This document shows positions 1 to 8,962 of a DNA stretch of 64,000 bases, one piece after another. The first letter of the stretch is position 1, and every line of letters begins with the position of its first letter. The notes below the pieces were generated by a model, which was given only the letters and a program-made list of their open reading frames with translations, made no database searches and had not been told where the DNA came from. Both the position numbers and the translations under genes were made by a program. This DNA is from Methanobacteriota archaeon (GTDB taxonomy: Archaea; Methanobacteriota; Methanobacteria; Methanobacteriales; Methanobacteriaceae): assembly GCA_023440975.1 (NCBI GenBank), contig JAEZRD010000005.1:1-64000 (forward strand), given 5' to 3'.

Positions 1-821
1 GTAAACCTCGTAATGTTGGTATTGACGCATCTACTAGTGATTATGTAATTGTTATGGATCATGATGATAGTTATGATTTAGATGCTTTTAAACGATTATA
101 CGATACTATTATTAAAGAAAAAGCAGACATTGTTATTTCTAATTATCAAGAAGTATATGAAGATAAAACTGTAAAACCTTCTATCTTTGGTTATGATGTA
201 GATAAAATAAAAATAAATTCTATAGATGAAAATTTAAGTTTCTTTGATATTGCTCCTTCAATTTGGACAAGATTATTTAGAAAATCTTTTCTTAAGGAAC
301 ATAATATTCGTTTTATAGAAGGAATGTTAGCTGAAGATGTATATTTTAATATTAGTTCATTATTACAAGCTAATTGTATTGTTTATTTAAATAATTATTA
401 TGGTTATAATTATAGAATCCGTGATTCAAAATCTGATAAGTCAACTATTCATATTAGAAATAAAAAGTATTTGGATGCTATGATATCTGGATATTTGGAA
501 ACATGGGAAGTTTTAAAAGATTTGAATCAAGAAAAATATTTTCCAATAATTTTTAAGGGGCATGTGATGTATTGGTTATCTAGTTTAATTGCTAGTGATA
601 TCAATAATAATGAAAAAATAGAATTAGTTGAACGTATGTCACCTATTTTAAAAGAGCAATTAAAATACACTAATGATTTTGGGGATGAATTATATATTCC
701 ATTAATTAATCCTATTAAATCTGACGATTTTGAAAATTTTGTTAAAATTTCTAATAAAATTAAGAAATCTAGGAAAAGACGAAATTTTATTAAGAATTTA
801 ATTAATAAACTAAAAATTTAA
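1..821 (+). CDS. Family 2 glycosyltransferase, 5'-truncated by window edge
   Basis: The reading frame is open from base 3, so the true start lies left of the window. An ATG at base 54 lies inside the catalytic domain and is not the start. The visible N-terminus carries the GT-A signature RNVGIDASTSDY followed by the DHDD (DxD-type) metal/nucleotide-sugar site. Further on, the segment GMLAEDVYFN is typical of teichoic- and capsule-type GT2 enzymes. The protein ends in a Lys/Arg-rich tail that suggests peripheral membrane binding. It probably transfers a sugar onto a lipid-linked glycan at the inner membrane face. It precedes the TagGH exporter by about 200 bases of AT-rich DNA. Acceptor and donor cannot be told from sequence. 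Confidence 0.85.
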   Translation, partial: KPRNVGIDASTSDYVIVMDHDDSYDLDAFKRLYDTIIKEKADIVISNYQEVYEDKTVKPSIFGYDVDKIKINSIDENLSFFDIAPSIWTRLFRKSFLKEHNIRFIEGMLAEDVYFNISSLLQANCIVYLNNYYGYNYRIRDSKSDKSTIHIRNKKYLDAMISGYLETWEVLKDLNQEKYFPIIFKGHVMYWLSSLIASDINNNEKIELVERMSPILKEQLKYTNDFGDELYIPLINPIKSDDFENFVKISNKIKKSRKRRNFIKNLINKLKI

Positions 822-1026
822 TTTTCTTTATTTTAAATAGTCCTAATTTAATTAGTTACTTTATAAAAAAATTATAAAAATATTTTTATATATGATTAAA
901 GTAAATTTTATTAAAGAACAGTTAGATATTTAACTATTAACTTTAATTATAACTTTTTAAAATTTTTTAATAAATTTTAAAAATTTTTAACTAATTATTT
1001 TAAATAAACTAATAAAAGGTATTTTA

Positions 1027-1809
1027 ATGTTTGATAATCGATTTATTTCTAATTTTACTAAATATAAATTTTTATTAGTAGAACTTGTTAAAAGAGACAT
1101 TAAAGGAAAGTATAAAGATTCTGTTTTAGGCTTATTTTGGAGTTTTTTAAATCCATTACTAACAATGGTAGTTTTAACTTTTATATTTTCTTATGTTTTT
1201 AAAATGTCAATTAAAAATTTTCCAGTTTATTTTTTAACTGGTTATTTAATGTTTAATTTATTTTCTGCAGCCACTAATGGTGCTATGGATTCAATTAAAA
1301 GTAATGCAAGTATTATTAAAAAAATTTATCTTCCAAAATATATGTTTGCATTGGGAACTACTTGTTCAGAGTTAATTAATTTCGCAATATCATTAGTAGT
1401 ATTGATTCTAGTTATGATAGCTACAAATGCCCCTTTTCATCTTTCATTGATTTTCACAATAATACCTGTTTTATTATTAGTTGTACTTGCTATCGGTGTT
1501 GGTTTAATTTTAGCTACTTTAACAACTTTCTTCACAGATATAAAATATCTTTATGGTGTTTTTATCATGACTTTAATGTATGCTTCAGCTATATTTTATC
1601 CTGTAGAAGTATTGCCTGTAAAATATCAATTTTTGTTTGAATTAAATCCTGTTTATTTAGCAATTGCGGGAGCTCGTGATGCAATTTTAACAGGGGTATT
1701 TCCAAATGTGAAATATATGATTGTATTGGCTGTAGTTGCAGTGATACTATTAGTTATTGGAATGTATATATTTTATAAGTATCAAGATAAATTTATATTA
1801 TATTTATAA
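1027..1809 (+). CDS. Teichoic acid/polysaccharide ABC exporter, permease subunit (TagG/Wzm type)
   Basis: A 260-residue integral membrane protein of the ABC-2 polyol-phosphate/polysaccharide exporter family. The N-terminus has the family signature around residues 20-40 (VKRDIKGKYKDSVLGLFWSF), followed by about six hydrophobic spans; normal length is about 260-275. A motif FYPVEVLP near residue 195 is typical of Wzm/TagG permeases. It lies 17 bases upstream of the ATPase gene, so the two form one exporter operon. It should flip a lipid-linked surface polymer across the membrane. The start ATG has AAAAGG about 8 bases upstream. The family is clear; the polymer is inferred from neighbouring tar-like genes. 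Confidence 0.9.
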   Translation: MFDNRFISNFTKYKFLLVELVKRDIKGKYKDSVLGLFWSFLNPLLTMVVLTFIFSYVFKMSIKNFPVYFLTGYLMFNLFSAATNGAMDSIKSNASIIKKIYLPKYMFALGTTCSELINFAISLVVLILVMIATNAPFHLSLIFTIIPVLLLVVLAIGVGLILATLTTFFTDIKYLYGVFIMTLMYASAIFYPVEVLPVKYQFLFELNPVYLAIAGARDAILTGVFPNVKYMIVLAVVAVILLVIGMYIFYKYQDKFILYL

Positions 1810-1826
1810 TACTAGAAGGAGGTTGA

Positions 1827-2876
1827 ATGATGAGTGATAAATCTGAATCAAAAAATGCTGAGATTATAGAAAGATCTATTGAAGATGCTAAGAGAAAAGC
1901 TGAAAAAAATAAAAATCTTATTATAGTAAAGAAAAAATATCGTCTCTCAAAAACTTCTAGTCAATTATTTGAAAGGACTAAATTGGATTCATCAGAAGAT
2001 AATGATTTTTGGGATGAAGAAGGTTTAGGAAGTAAAGTTAATGATATAACTACTCAAGAAGAAGATGCAGAGTTTCAAAATCTTCCTTATATTGTATCTG
2101 ATGAAGTAGCTATCAAAGCAGAAAATTTATCTATGGAATTTAACTTAAATCAAGAAAAAGTAGATAACTTAAAGGAATATGTTATAAAACGTATTAAAGG
2201 TGAAATTAAGCCTAAAAATCATTTTTTAGCTCTTAATAATCTTTCTTTTACAGTTAATAAAGGTGAAAGAATTGGAATAATAGGTTTTAATGGTGCTGGT
2301 AAAAGTACTTTATTAAAGATTTTAGCAGGAGTTATGAAACCAACTGAGGGAAAAGTAGAGACTCATGGTAAAATTGCACCATTATTAGAATTAGGTGCTG
2401 GTTTTGATAATAATTATACTGGTGAAGAAAATATATTTTTGAATGGTGCTATATTAGGTTATCAAAAAGAATTTTTAGAATCTAAATATGATGAAATAGT
2501 TGAATTTTCAGAACTAGGTGAATTTATTAAAGTTCCAATTAAAAATTATTCCTCAGGTATGTTATCTAAATTAGGATTTTCTGTAGCTACAATTGTAGAA
2601 CCAGATATTTTGATTTTAGATGAAGTTTTATCTGTTGGAGATGTAAAATTTAAGAAAAAAAGTGGTAATAAACTTAAATCCATGATGGGTTCAGGAATCA
2701 CTGTATTTTTAGTTTCACATTCAGTTGATCAAATAAGAAAACTTTGTAAAAGAGTATTATGGTTAGATCATGGAAATTTAGTCATGGATGGAGATGTTGA
2801 TGAGGTTTGTGATGCTTATATTGAAACTGCTAAAGAAGCATCTGCAGAAGAATTACACAATATAGAATTATATTAA
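1827..2876 (+). CDS. Teichoic acid/polysaccharide ABC exporter, ATPase subunit (TagH/Wzt type)
   Basis: A 349-residue ABC ATPase. Walker A GFNGAGKST is at about residues 153-161, the signature SSGM at about 242, then Walker B LILDE and an H-loop SHS. The phrase EYVIKRIKGE just before the core matches TagH/Wzt proteins of polymer exporters. An unusual charged, lysine- and glutamate-rich N-terminal extension of about 95 residues precedes the ABC core. A strong AGGAGG ribosome site lies 6 bases before tandem ATGs at 1827 and 1830. It pairs with the upstream permease and powers polymer export. There is no large C-terminal carbohydrate-binding domain as in O-antigen Wzt, so it is closer to TagH-like short forms. 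Confidence 0.9.
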   Translation: MMSDKSESKNAEIIERSIEDAKRKAEKNKNLIIVKKKYRLSKTSSQLFERTKLDSSEDNDFWDEEGLGSKVNDITTQEEDAEFQNLPYIVSDEVAIKAENLSMEFNLNQEKVDNLKEYVIKRIKGEIKPKNHFLALNNLSFTVNKGERIGIIGFNGAGKSTLLKILAGVMKPTEGKVETHGKIAPLLELGAGFDNNYTGEENIFLNGAILGYQKEFLESKYDEIVEFSELGEFIKVPIKNYSSGMLSKLGFSVATIVEPDILILDEVLSVGDVKFKKKSGNKLKSMMGSGITVFLVSHSVDQIRKLCKRVLWLDHGNLVMDGDVDEVCDAYIETAKEASAEELHNIELY

Positions 2877-2910
2877 TTAAATTCTTTTGATATATATTTT
2901 AGGTTAGTAT

Positions 2911-4017
2911 ATGTATTTTAAACATAAATTATTTGGACTTATTTTTAATATTTTTAGGATTTTTCCTTTAAAATCAAATCAAATAACTTTTATAATGGAT
3001 AAGAATGAATCATTTATAGGGAATTATGAATACATACTAAATGAATTTAATAAAGTTGATTCAAATTATAAATATACTTTTTTTATAAAAGATAAATTAT
3101 CATTTTCAAATTTTTATCGTTTAGCTACTTCAAAGTATATATTTTTAAATGATAACTTTTTTCCAATTGCTTTTATGAATTTTAATAAAGATACTAAAAT
3201 TATCCAATTATGGCATGCACCAGGTGCTTTTAAAAAATTTGGTTATTCTATATTAAAAGATAAATCTAGAAAAAAATTATTAACTAAATTAAGTGAAAAA
3301 ACATCTTATCTTACTGTAACATCTCATAATATAAGTAAGTTTTATTCTGAGGCTTTTGATATAAATGAAGATAAAATATTGTCTTTGGGTATTCCAAGAA
3401 CGGATTATTATTCAAAAAAAAATCTTGATAATCTAAATCAATTAAGAGCTGATTTTGAGAAAAAATATCCTCAAGTAAAAAATAAGAAAATTGTACTTTA
3501 TGCACCTACTTTTAGGGAAAATCCAAAATATAATAATGTTTTTGATTTTTTCAATGTTGAAGAGTTTAATGAGGAATTAAGTGAAGATTATATTCTAATT
3601 GTTAGATTACATCCGAAAATCGATAAATTTATGGATGAAAATTCTGATTTATTGAAAATTTTAAATTCTAATAATATAATTAATTGCACTCATTATAAAA
3701 ATGAACAAGAATTGTTATTATTATCCGATATTTTAGTCACAGATTATTCTTCTATAATGATTGAATTTTCTTTCTTAAATAAACCTTGTATATTCTTTAG
3801 TTATGATTTAAATGAATATGAAAAAGAAGAACGAGGATTTTATTTTGATTATAATAATGTTCCCGGACCTATCGTGTATAATACAAAGCAATTAATTGAT
3901 ATTATTAAGGAATCTACTTTTGACTTTAATAAAATACAAAATTTTACTAATTATCAATTTGATTATTTAGATTCTAATTCTTCAAAAAGAATCGTTGAAT
4001 ATTTATTAAAGAATTAA
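2911..4017 (+). CDS. CDP-glycerol/CDP-ribitol glycerophosphotransferase family protein (TagB/TarF-like)
   Basis: A 368-residue member of the Glyphos_transf family that makes bacterial teichoic acids by moving polyol-phosphate from a CDP-polyol to a lipid-linked acceptor. Visible family motifs are WHAPGAFKKFG at about residue 101, RLHP at about 232 (conserved catalytic-type His) and the TDYSS segment at about 277 followed by PCIFFSYDLNEY. Its length matches the TagB/TarB/TarF class (about 370-390) rather than the longer TagF/TarL polymerases. It has basic and hydrophobic N-terminal residues for membrane association. It sits between the exporter and the CDP-ribitol genes. Whether it uses CDP-ribitol or CDP-glycerol, and whether it primes or polymerises, cannot be seen. 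Confidence 0.88.
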   Translation: MYFKHKLFGLIFNIFRIFPLKSNQITFIMDKNESFIGNYEYILNEFNKVDSNYKYTFFIKDKLSFSNFYRLATSKYIFLNDNFFPIAFMNFNKDTKIIQLWHAPGAFKKFGYSILKDKSRKKLLTKLSEKTSYLTVTSHNISKFYSEAFDINEDKILSLGIPRTDYYSKKNLDNLNQLRADFEKKYPQVKNKKIVLYAPTFRENPKYNNVFDFFNVEEFNEELSEDYILIVRLHPKIDKFMDENSDLLKILNSNNIINCTHYKNEQELLLLSDILVTDYSSIMIEFSFLNKPCIFFSYDLNEYEKEERGFYFDYNNVPGPIVYNTKQLIDIIKESTFDFNKIQNFTNYQFDYLDSNSSKRIVEYLLKN

Positions 4018-4162
4018 TTTTACTTTTTTTATTAAAATTTCAATTATTATATTAAAATTGTTATATAACTATTATTTATGATGAGAAACATATTTTAGAT
4101 TATTATAATAAAAATATTCATCATTAATAATTTAAAAAATTTAATTAAACGTTGGAATAAAC

Positions 4163-4867
4163 ATGATTTTTGCAGCTATTTTAGCAGGTGGAACTGGAGT
4201 TAGAATGGGGAATGTTGATAAACCTAAACAATTCCTTTTTTTAGGAAATAAACCTATTATAATTCACACATTAGAAAAATTTTATATAAATAGTAAATTT
4301 GATAAAATTATTGTATTATGTCCTAAACAATGGGTAAATTATACAGTTGATATTATTAACAAATATTTATCAAAAACAGATAATATTATTGTTATAGAAG
4401 CAGGTAATGTTCGAAATGAAACTATTATGAATGCTATAAATTATATTGAATCCAATTATTCTATAAGTCAAGATGATATTATAGTTACACATGATTCTGT
4501 AAGACCATTTGTTTCACATAGAATTATAGAGGATAATCTTAATGCTGCTGAAAAATATGGGGCTTGTAATACTGTAATTCCCGCTACTGATACTATTGTA
4601 CATAGTACTGATGGGGAATTTATTAATAACATTCCAAATAGAGCAAATATGTATCAAGGTCAAACTCCTCAATCATTTAAAATTCTTAAACTTAAAGAGC
4701 TTTATAATAAACTTTCTAAAGAAGAAAAGGAAATTTTGACAGATGCTGCTAAAATTTTTATAATAAATGATGAAAATGTTTTTTTAGTTAATGGTGAAGT
4801 AACTAATGTTAAAATTACATATCCATATGATTTAAGAGTTGCAAATTCAATTCTTAAAGAAAAATGA
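4163..4867 (+). CDS. tarI: Ribitol-5-phosphate cytidylyltransferase (TarI-like, IspD family)
   Basis: A 234-residue nucleotidyltransferase of the IspD/TarI family. The N-terminal nucleotide loop AGGTGVRMG is followed by KPKQF, with HDSVRPF at about residues 110-116 and the late phrase NVKITYPYDL, all diagnostic of the family. IspD makes CDP-methylerythritol in the MEP pathway, but methanogens build isoprenoids from mevalonate. With a TarJ homologue directly downstream, the likely reaction is CTP + D-ribitol-5-phosphate to CDP-ribitol. The stop codon is 26 bases before the chosen tarJ start, so the two are co-transcribed. Substrate is inferred from context. Confidence 0.85.
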   Translation: MIFAAILAGGTGVRMGNVDKPKQFLFLGNKPIIIHTLEKFYINSKFDKIIVLCPKQWVNYTVDIINKYLSKTDNIIVIEAGNVRNETIMNAINYIESNYSISQDDIIVTHDSVRPFVSHRIIEDNLNAAEKYGACNTVIPATDTIVHSTDGEFINNIPNRANMYQGQTPQSFKILKLKELYNKLSKEEKEILTDAAKIFIINDENVFLVNGEVTNVKITYPYDLRVANSILKEK

Positions 4868-4893
4868 TTTTATTAAAATATACGGTGAATTTA

Positions 4894-5919
4894 ATGATTA
4901 ATATTGTTTATAGGCTTGTTTCTCCAAAATTGTTTGAAGAAGTTTACGGAGAAATTGATGATTTAGAAAATGAAGTTATAGTTCGTCCAACTCATTTATC
5001 AATTTGTCGTGCTGATCAACGATATTATCAAGGTAATAGAATTCCTGAAATATTAAAATACAAACTTCCGATGGCATTAATTCATGAAGGAGTAGGAGAA
5101 GTAATTAAAGATAATACGGGGAATTTTACAGTTGGGGATAAAGTGGTAATGATTCCGAATATTCCATTTGAATATGATGAATTTATATCTGAAAATTATC
5201 TTAAATCAAGTAAATTTAGATCTAGTGGATATGATGGATTCATGGAGGATTATGTGTCCTTAAAACCGGATAGATTAGTTAAAATCCCAGATAATTCTAA
5301 TTTGTATGTATTTTCTTTTACAGAACTTGTTACAGTTAGTTATCAAGCTATAATGAGGTTTAAAAAATTTTCAAATAAAAATAAAGACATTATAGGAGTA
5401 TGGGGTGATGGTAATTTGGGTTATATTACTTCTCTCATTCTTAAAGTCTTATTCCCAGATTCAAAAGTTTTTGTTTTTGGAGTACATGATGAAAAATTAG
5501 AAATGTTTTCTTTTGTTGATGAAACTTATAAAATTAATGAAGTTCCTAAAGGAATAGTTGTTAATCATGCATTTGAAGCTGTAGGAGGATTAGGGTCCCA
5601 AGATGCAATAGAACAAATTATAGATATTATAAAGCCTGAAGGTACAATATCTATATTGGGAGTATCAGAAGGTTCCATTCAAATAAACACAAGAAAAATT
5701 TTAGAAAAAGGATTAGTCATGTTTGGAACTAATCGTAGTGGTAGAAATGATTTTTTAGGAACTATAAATTTATTTAATACATATCCTAAAGTGTTAGAGT
5801 ATTTAGAGAATATTATTGGAGAAATAATTGAAATTAACAATTTAGAAGATATAAATATGGCTTTTGATAAAGATTTTAATTCCAGTTTTGGAAAAACAAT
5901 ATTAATTTGGAATAAATAA
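4894..5919 (+). CDS. tarJ: Ribulose-5-phosphate reductase (TarJ-like zinc alcohol dehydrogenase)
   Basis: A 341-residue medium-chain dehydrogenase that should reduce D-ribulose-5-phosphate to D-ribitol-5-phosphate with NADPH. It contains the TarJ phrase SICRADQRYYQG at about residues 36-47 (Cys zinc ligand), HEGVGEV, the Rossmann loop GDGNLGY at about 171 and FEAVGGLGSQ. All of these closely resemble staphylococcal TarJ as I remember it. An in-frame ATG at 4864 overlaps the tarI stop, but a GGTGAA ribosome site points to the ATG at 4894, which also gives the family's N-terminus MINIVYRLV and its usual 341 residues. Together with TarI it supplies CDP-ribitol. Confidence 0.9.
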   Translation: MINIVYRLVSPKLFEEVYGEIDDLENEVIVRPTHLSICRADQRYYQGNRIPEILKYKLPMALIHEGVGEVIKDNTGNFTVGDKVVMIPNIPFEYDEFISENYLKSSKFRSSGYDGFMEDYVSLKPDRLVKIPDNSNLYVFSFTELVTVSYQAIMRFKKFSNKNKDIIGVWGDGNLGYITSLILKVLFPDSKVFVFGVHDEKLEMFSFVDETYKINEVPKGIVVNHAFEAVGGLGSQDAIEQIIDIIKPEGTISILGVSEGSIQINTRKILEKGLVMFGTNRSGRNDFLGTINLFNTYPKVLEYLENIIGEIIEINNLEDINMAFDKDFNSSFGKTILIWNK

Positions 5920-5935
5920 CTGTTGGAGATAAATA

Positions 5936-6964
5936 ATGGATCCTGAAGTAAGTATTATAATACCAGTTTTTAATAATTCACAATATATAGAAAGGACATT
6001 ATTATCTCTTATAAATCAATCTTTTACTGATTTTGAGATTATAATTATCAATGATGGTTCATATGATAATAGTATTGAAATAGTCGATTCTATTTTATCA
6101 CAAACTCCTTTTCCGTATCAAATTTTCAATCAAAGTAATAAAGGAGTTAGTTCAGCTAGAAATAAAGGTTTAGAATTAGCAAATGGAAATTATATAGTTT
6201 TTGTTGATGGAGATGATTTTATAGGTAAAAATCATCTTAAATGGCTTCATGATTCTATTGTTGAGAAAAATTGTGATTTTTCTTTTACACAAATGCTTAT
6301 AATAAATAAGGAAGGGGTTGTTTTAACTAAACCTACAGCATATGATTCTATTAAAAATAAACTCACGTTAACAGGTTATGATTTAATTAAACAAGAATTA
6401 ATGATGAAAATACCATTTAGATTTTGTCAAATAATGTATGATAAATCTGTTTTGGATGATAATGCTTTAAAATTTAGTAATAATGTATCATATGGTGAAG
6501 ATACAGAATTTGCATTAAAATCATTAGTTCATATTAAAAATGTTGGATATACTGGAAAACCTAGTTATTTTTATTTACAAAATGAAGATTCATCAACATC
6601 TCACAGTTTTCTTGAACGGTTTAATTTCATAAAGATTCTGGAAGATTTAGCCGTATATTACCATGATTATGATATGCCCAAGGATGAATTAATAAATTAT
6701 CCTTATCTTGAAGAATTAATAGATTTAATTAATAATTACAGAATTCCTAAAGCTATTTTTGGGAATTTAATGTATCTATTTTTTAGAGATTACCCTTTCG
6801 ACCAAATAATGGCTAAAATGAAAGAAATTAATTATTCTACAAAACTTAGAGGTTTTAAGCCCTATGATAAAACCGATTTATTATTTTTATTTAAGACAGA
6901 AATATTTTTATTAAGTCCTAAAATTTATTATGTGTTGTGGAAAACATTTAAAAATAGTATATAA
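5936..6964 (+). CDS. Family 2 glycosyltransferase
   Basis: A 342-residue GT2 enzyme. The N-terminus SIIIPVFNN, the NDGS donor loop at about residue 40, GVSSARNKGLELANG and the metal site FVDGDDF at about 90-96 are classic. YGEDTEFALK at about 180 supplies the catalytic-base-type ED motif. The C-terminal third is amphipathic with a short hydrophobic tail. It starts 16 bases after tarJ with GGAGATAA as ribosome site, so it is in the tar-like operon. It may decorate the polyol-phosphate polymer or build its linkage unit, comparable in role but not demonstrably in ancestry to TarS/TarA. Substrate unknown. Confidence 0.88.
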   Translation: MDPEVSIIIPVFNNSQYIERTLLSLINQSFTDFEIIIINDGSYDNSIEIVDSILSQTPFPYQIFNQSNKGVSSARNKGLELANGNYIVFVDGDDFIGKNHLKWLHDSIVEKNCDFSFTQMLIINKEGVVLTKPTAYDSIKNKLTLTGYDLIKQELMMKIPFRFCQIMYDKSVLDDNALKFSNNVSYGEDTEFALKSLVHIKNVGYTGKPSYFYLQNEDSSTSHSFLERFNFIKILEDLAVYYHDYDMPKDELINYPYLEELIDLINNYRIPKAIFGNLMYLFFRDYPFDQIMAKMKEINYSTKLRGFKPYDKTDLLFLFKTEIFLLSPKIYYVLWKTFKNSI

Positions 6965-7002
6965 TATTTAAAATATTCATAATTTTATTATTAGGTTATT
7001 AT

Positions 7003-7974
7003 ATGAAAGTTTCAATTATTACTCCAAATTATAATGGTGAAGATTTCTTAGATATTTACTTTAAATCTTTATTTAACGAAAGGGATTATATAAAAGAGAT
7101 TATAATAGTTGATAATGGATCTACAGATAATAGTACAGATATTATAAAAAAATATCAAAAAGATTTGGAGTATTCTTTACAAATAGTTTTGATTCAAAAT
7201 AATCAAAATTTAGGGTTTGCAAAAGCTACTAATCAAGGAATAGAAAAATCTCAATCTGAATTAATATTACTTTTAAATAATGATGTGGAGTTAGAGAAAA
7301 AATCAATATTTCATCTGATTAAATCTATTGAAAAAGATGAATCCATTTTTTCAGTATCTTCTAAAATGGTTCAATTTAATAACAGGAATCTGATTGATGA
7401 TGCTGGAGATGAATATACATTATTAGCTTACACTAAAAAAGTTGGAAATGGGCAATCAATAAATAAATATACTGAAGAAAGAGAAATATTTAGTAGTTGT
7501 GCAGGTGCAGCATTATATAGGAAAAATTTAGTGCATAGTTTAGGTTACTTTGATGAAAACTTTTTTGCTTATATGGAGGATGTTGATTTAGCTTATAGGG
7601 CTCAAATAAATGGATATAAAAATTTATATTGTCCTTTTTCTATTATTTATCATGTTGGAAGTGGAAGTAGTGGATCTAAATATAATGAGTTTAAAATTCG
7701 ATTAGCAGCTAGAAATAATATATGGGTAGTTTATAAAAATCTTCCATTAATCCAAAAAATAATTAATATTGGATTTCTTTTCATAGGATTCTTAGTTAAA
7801 TATTTATTCTTTGTTAAAAAAGGTTATGGAACTATTTATTTAAATGGACTTAAAGAGGGTTTGAAGAATAAAAATCAAATAGATAAAGTTCATTATAAAA
7901 ATGAAAATTTTAAAAATTATTTTAAAATAGAATGGAAATTATTAGTTAATACAATTAAATTAGTTAAAAAATAA
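7003..7974 (+). CDS. Family 2 glycosyltransferase (rhamnosyltransferase/WbbL-like)
   Basis: A 323-residue GT2 protein. SIITPNYNG, VDNGSTDNS, NLGFAKATNQG, the LLLNNDVEL metal site and YMEDVDLAYRAQ (catalytic ED) appear in the usual order. This arrangement is typical of WbbL-type rhamnosyl/hexosyltransferases acting on lipid-linked glycans. A hydrophobic stretch near residues 250-270 (IGFLFIGFLVKYLFF) suggests a C-terminal membrane anchor. It follows the previous GT2 by 38 bases with the ribosome site AGGTTATT. It belongs to the same surface-polymer cluster; the sugar cannot be named. Confidence 0.88.
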   Translation: MKVSIITPNYNGEDFLDIYFKSLFNERDYIKEIIIVDNGSTDNSTDIIKKYQKDLEYSLQIVLIQNNQNLGFAKATNQGIEKSQSELILLLNNDVELEKKSIFHLIKSIEKDESIFSVSSKMVQFNNRNLIDDAGDEYTLLAYTKKVGNGQSINKYTEEREIFSSCAGAALYRKNLVHSLGYFDENFFAYMEDVDLAYRAQINGYKNLYCPFSIIYHVGSGSSGSKYNEFKIRLAARNNIWVVYKNLPLIQKIINIGFLFIGFLVKYLFFVKKGYGTIYLNGLKEGLKNKNQIDKVHYKNENFKNYFKIEWKLLVNTIKLVKK

Positions 7975-8007
7975 TATTTTTTAAAAAAAATTATTTAGAG
8001 GAGAATA

Positions 8008-8874
8008 ATGGTTTTATCAATAATTATAGTTAATTTTAGAACTTTTGAATTAACAAAAAATACAATTGATTCAGTTTTATCTAGTGATTGTAATTATGAT
8101 TATGAAATTTTAGTTGTAGATAACAAATCTGATGATGGAAGCTTAGAAAAATTAGAAGAAACATTTTCTAATGAAATAAAAAATAGTAAAATAACTTTCA
8201 TTGCCAATAACTCAAATATGGGTTTTTCATATGCTAATAATTTAGCAATTAAAAAATCTTCCTCTAAGTATATTCTTCTTTTAAATTCTGATACTATTAT
8301 AAAAGAGAACACATTAAATAAATGTTTAAATTACATTGAAACTCATCAAGATGTTGGAGCTTTAGGTTGTAAAGTTTCTCTTCCAAATGGAGAGTTAGAT
8401 AAAGCATGTAAACGTAGTTTTCCCAATCCTATTAATTCTTTTTACAGGTTATTTCATATTCCAAATAAAAATTTAGAAGTTAATAATTATAATCTCAGTA
8501 ATCTTGATGATAATGGAGTATATGAAATTGATTGTTTGGTTGGAGCATTTATGTTAGTTAAAAAGGATGTAATTAACCAAATAGGTATGCTTGATGAAGA
8601 TTATTTCATGTATGGTGAAGATATAGATTGGTGTTATAGAATTAAGGAATCTGGATGGAAAATAATTTACTTTGGTGAAGTTGAAATTGTTCATTATAAA
8701 GGATCTAGTAGTAATAAAAAAAGTTTTAAGTTAATATATGAATTTCATAAATCTATGTATATTTTTTATAAAAAACATTTAGCTGAAAAATATTTCGTGC
8801 TATTAAATTTTATTGTATATGTAGGTATTGCAGTTCATTTAATTGTTAAATTATTTATAAATATATTTAAGTAA
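8008..8874 (+). CDS. Family 2 glycosyltransferase (WbbL-like)
   Basis: A 288-residue GT2 protein with SIIIVNFRT, VVDNKSDDGS, NMGFSYANNLA, LLLNSDT and YGEDIDWCYR, in the standard order. It ends in a hydrophobic segment (FVLLNFIVYVGIAVHLIV) that should anchor it in the membrane. It is a paralogue of the enzyme encoded immediately upstream, suggesting successive transfers of related sugars. GAGGAG lies 6 bases before the ATG. It is the last glycosyltransferase before the acyltransferase and is probably part of the same transcript. Specificity unknown. Confidence 0.88.
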   Translation: MVLSIIIVNFRTFELTKNTIDSVLSSDCNYDYEILVVDNKSDDGSLEKLEETFSNEIKNSKITFIANNSNMGFSYANNLAIKKSSSKYILLLNSDTIIKENTLNKCLNYIETHQDVGALGCKVSLPNGELDKACKRSFPNPINSFYRLFHIPNKNLEVNNYNLSNLDDNGVYEIDCLVGAFMLVKKDVINQIGMLDEDYFMYGEDIDWCYRIKESGWKIIYFGEVEIVHYKGSSSNKKSFKLIYEFHKSMYIFYKKHLAEKYFVLLNFIVYVGIAVHLIVKLFINIFK

Positions 8875-8962
8875 ATTATTTAATAAAATTTCATTATATA
8901 TTTAATATATTAAAAATAAAAAAATAATTAGTATTTTACTAATATTTAATTAATTGATTATT

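Noticed and set aside
4163..4867. IspD of the MEP isoprenoid pathway
   Set aside because: Archaea of this group use mevalonate, and the adjacent TarJ homologue makes TarI the better reading.
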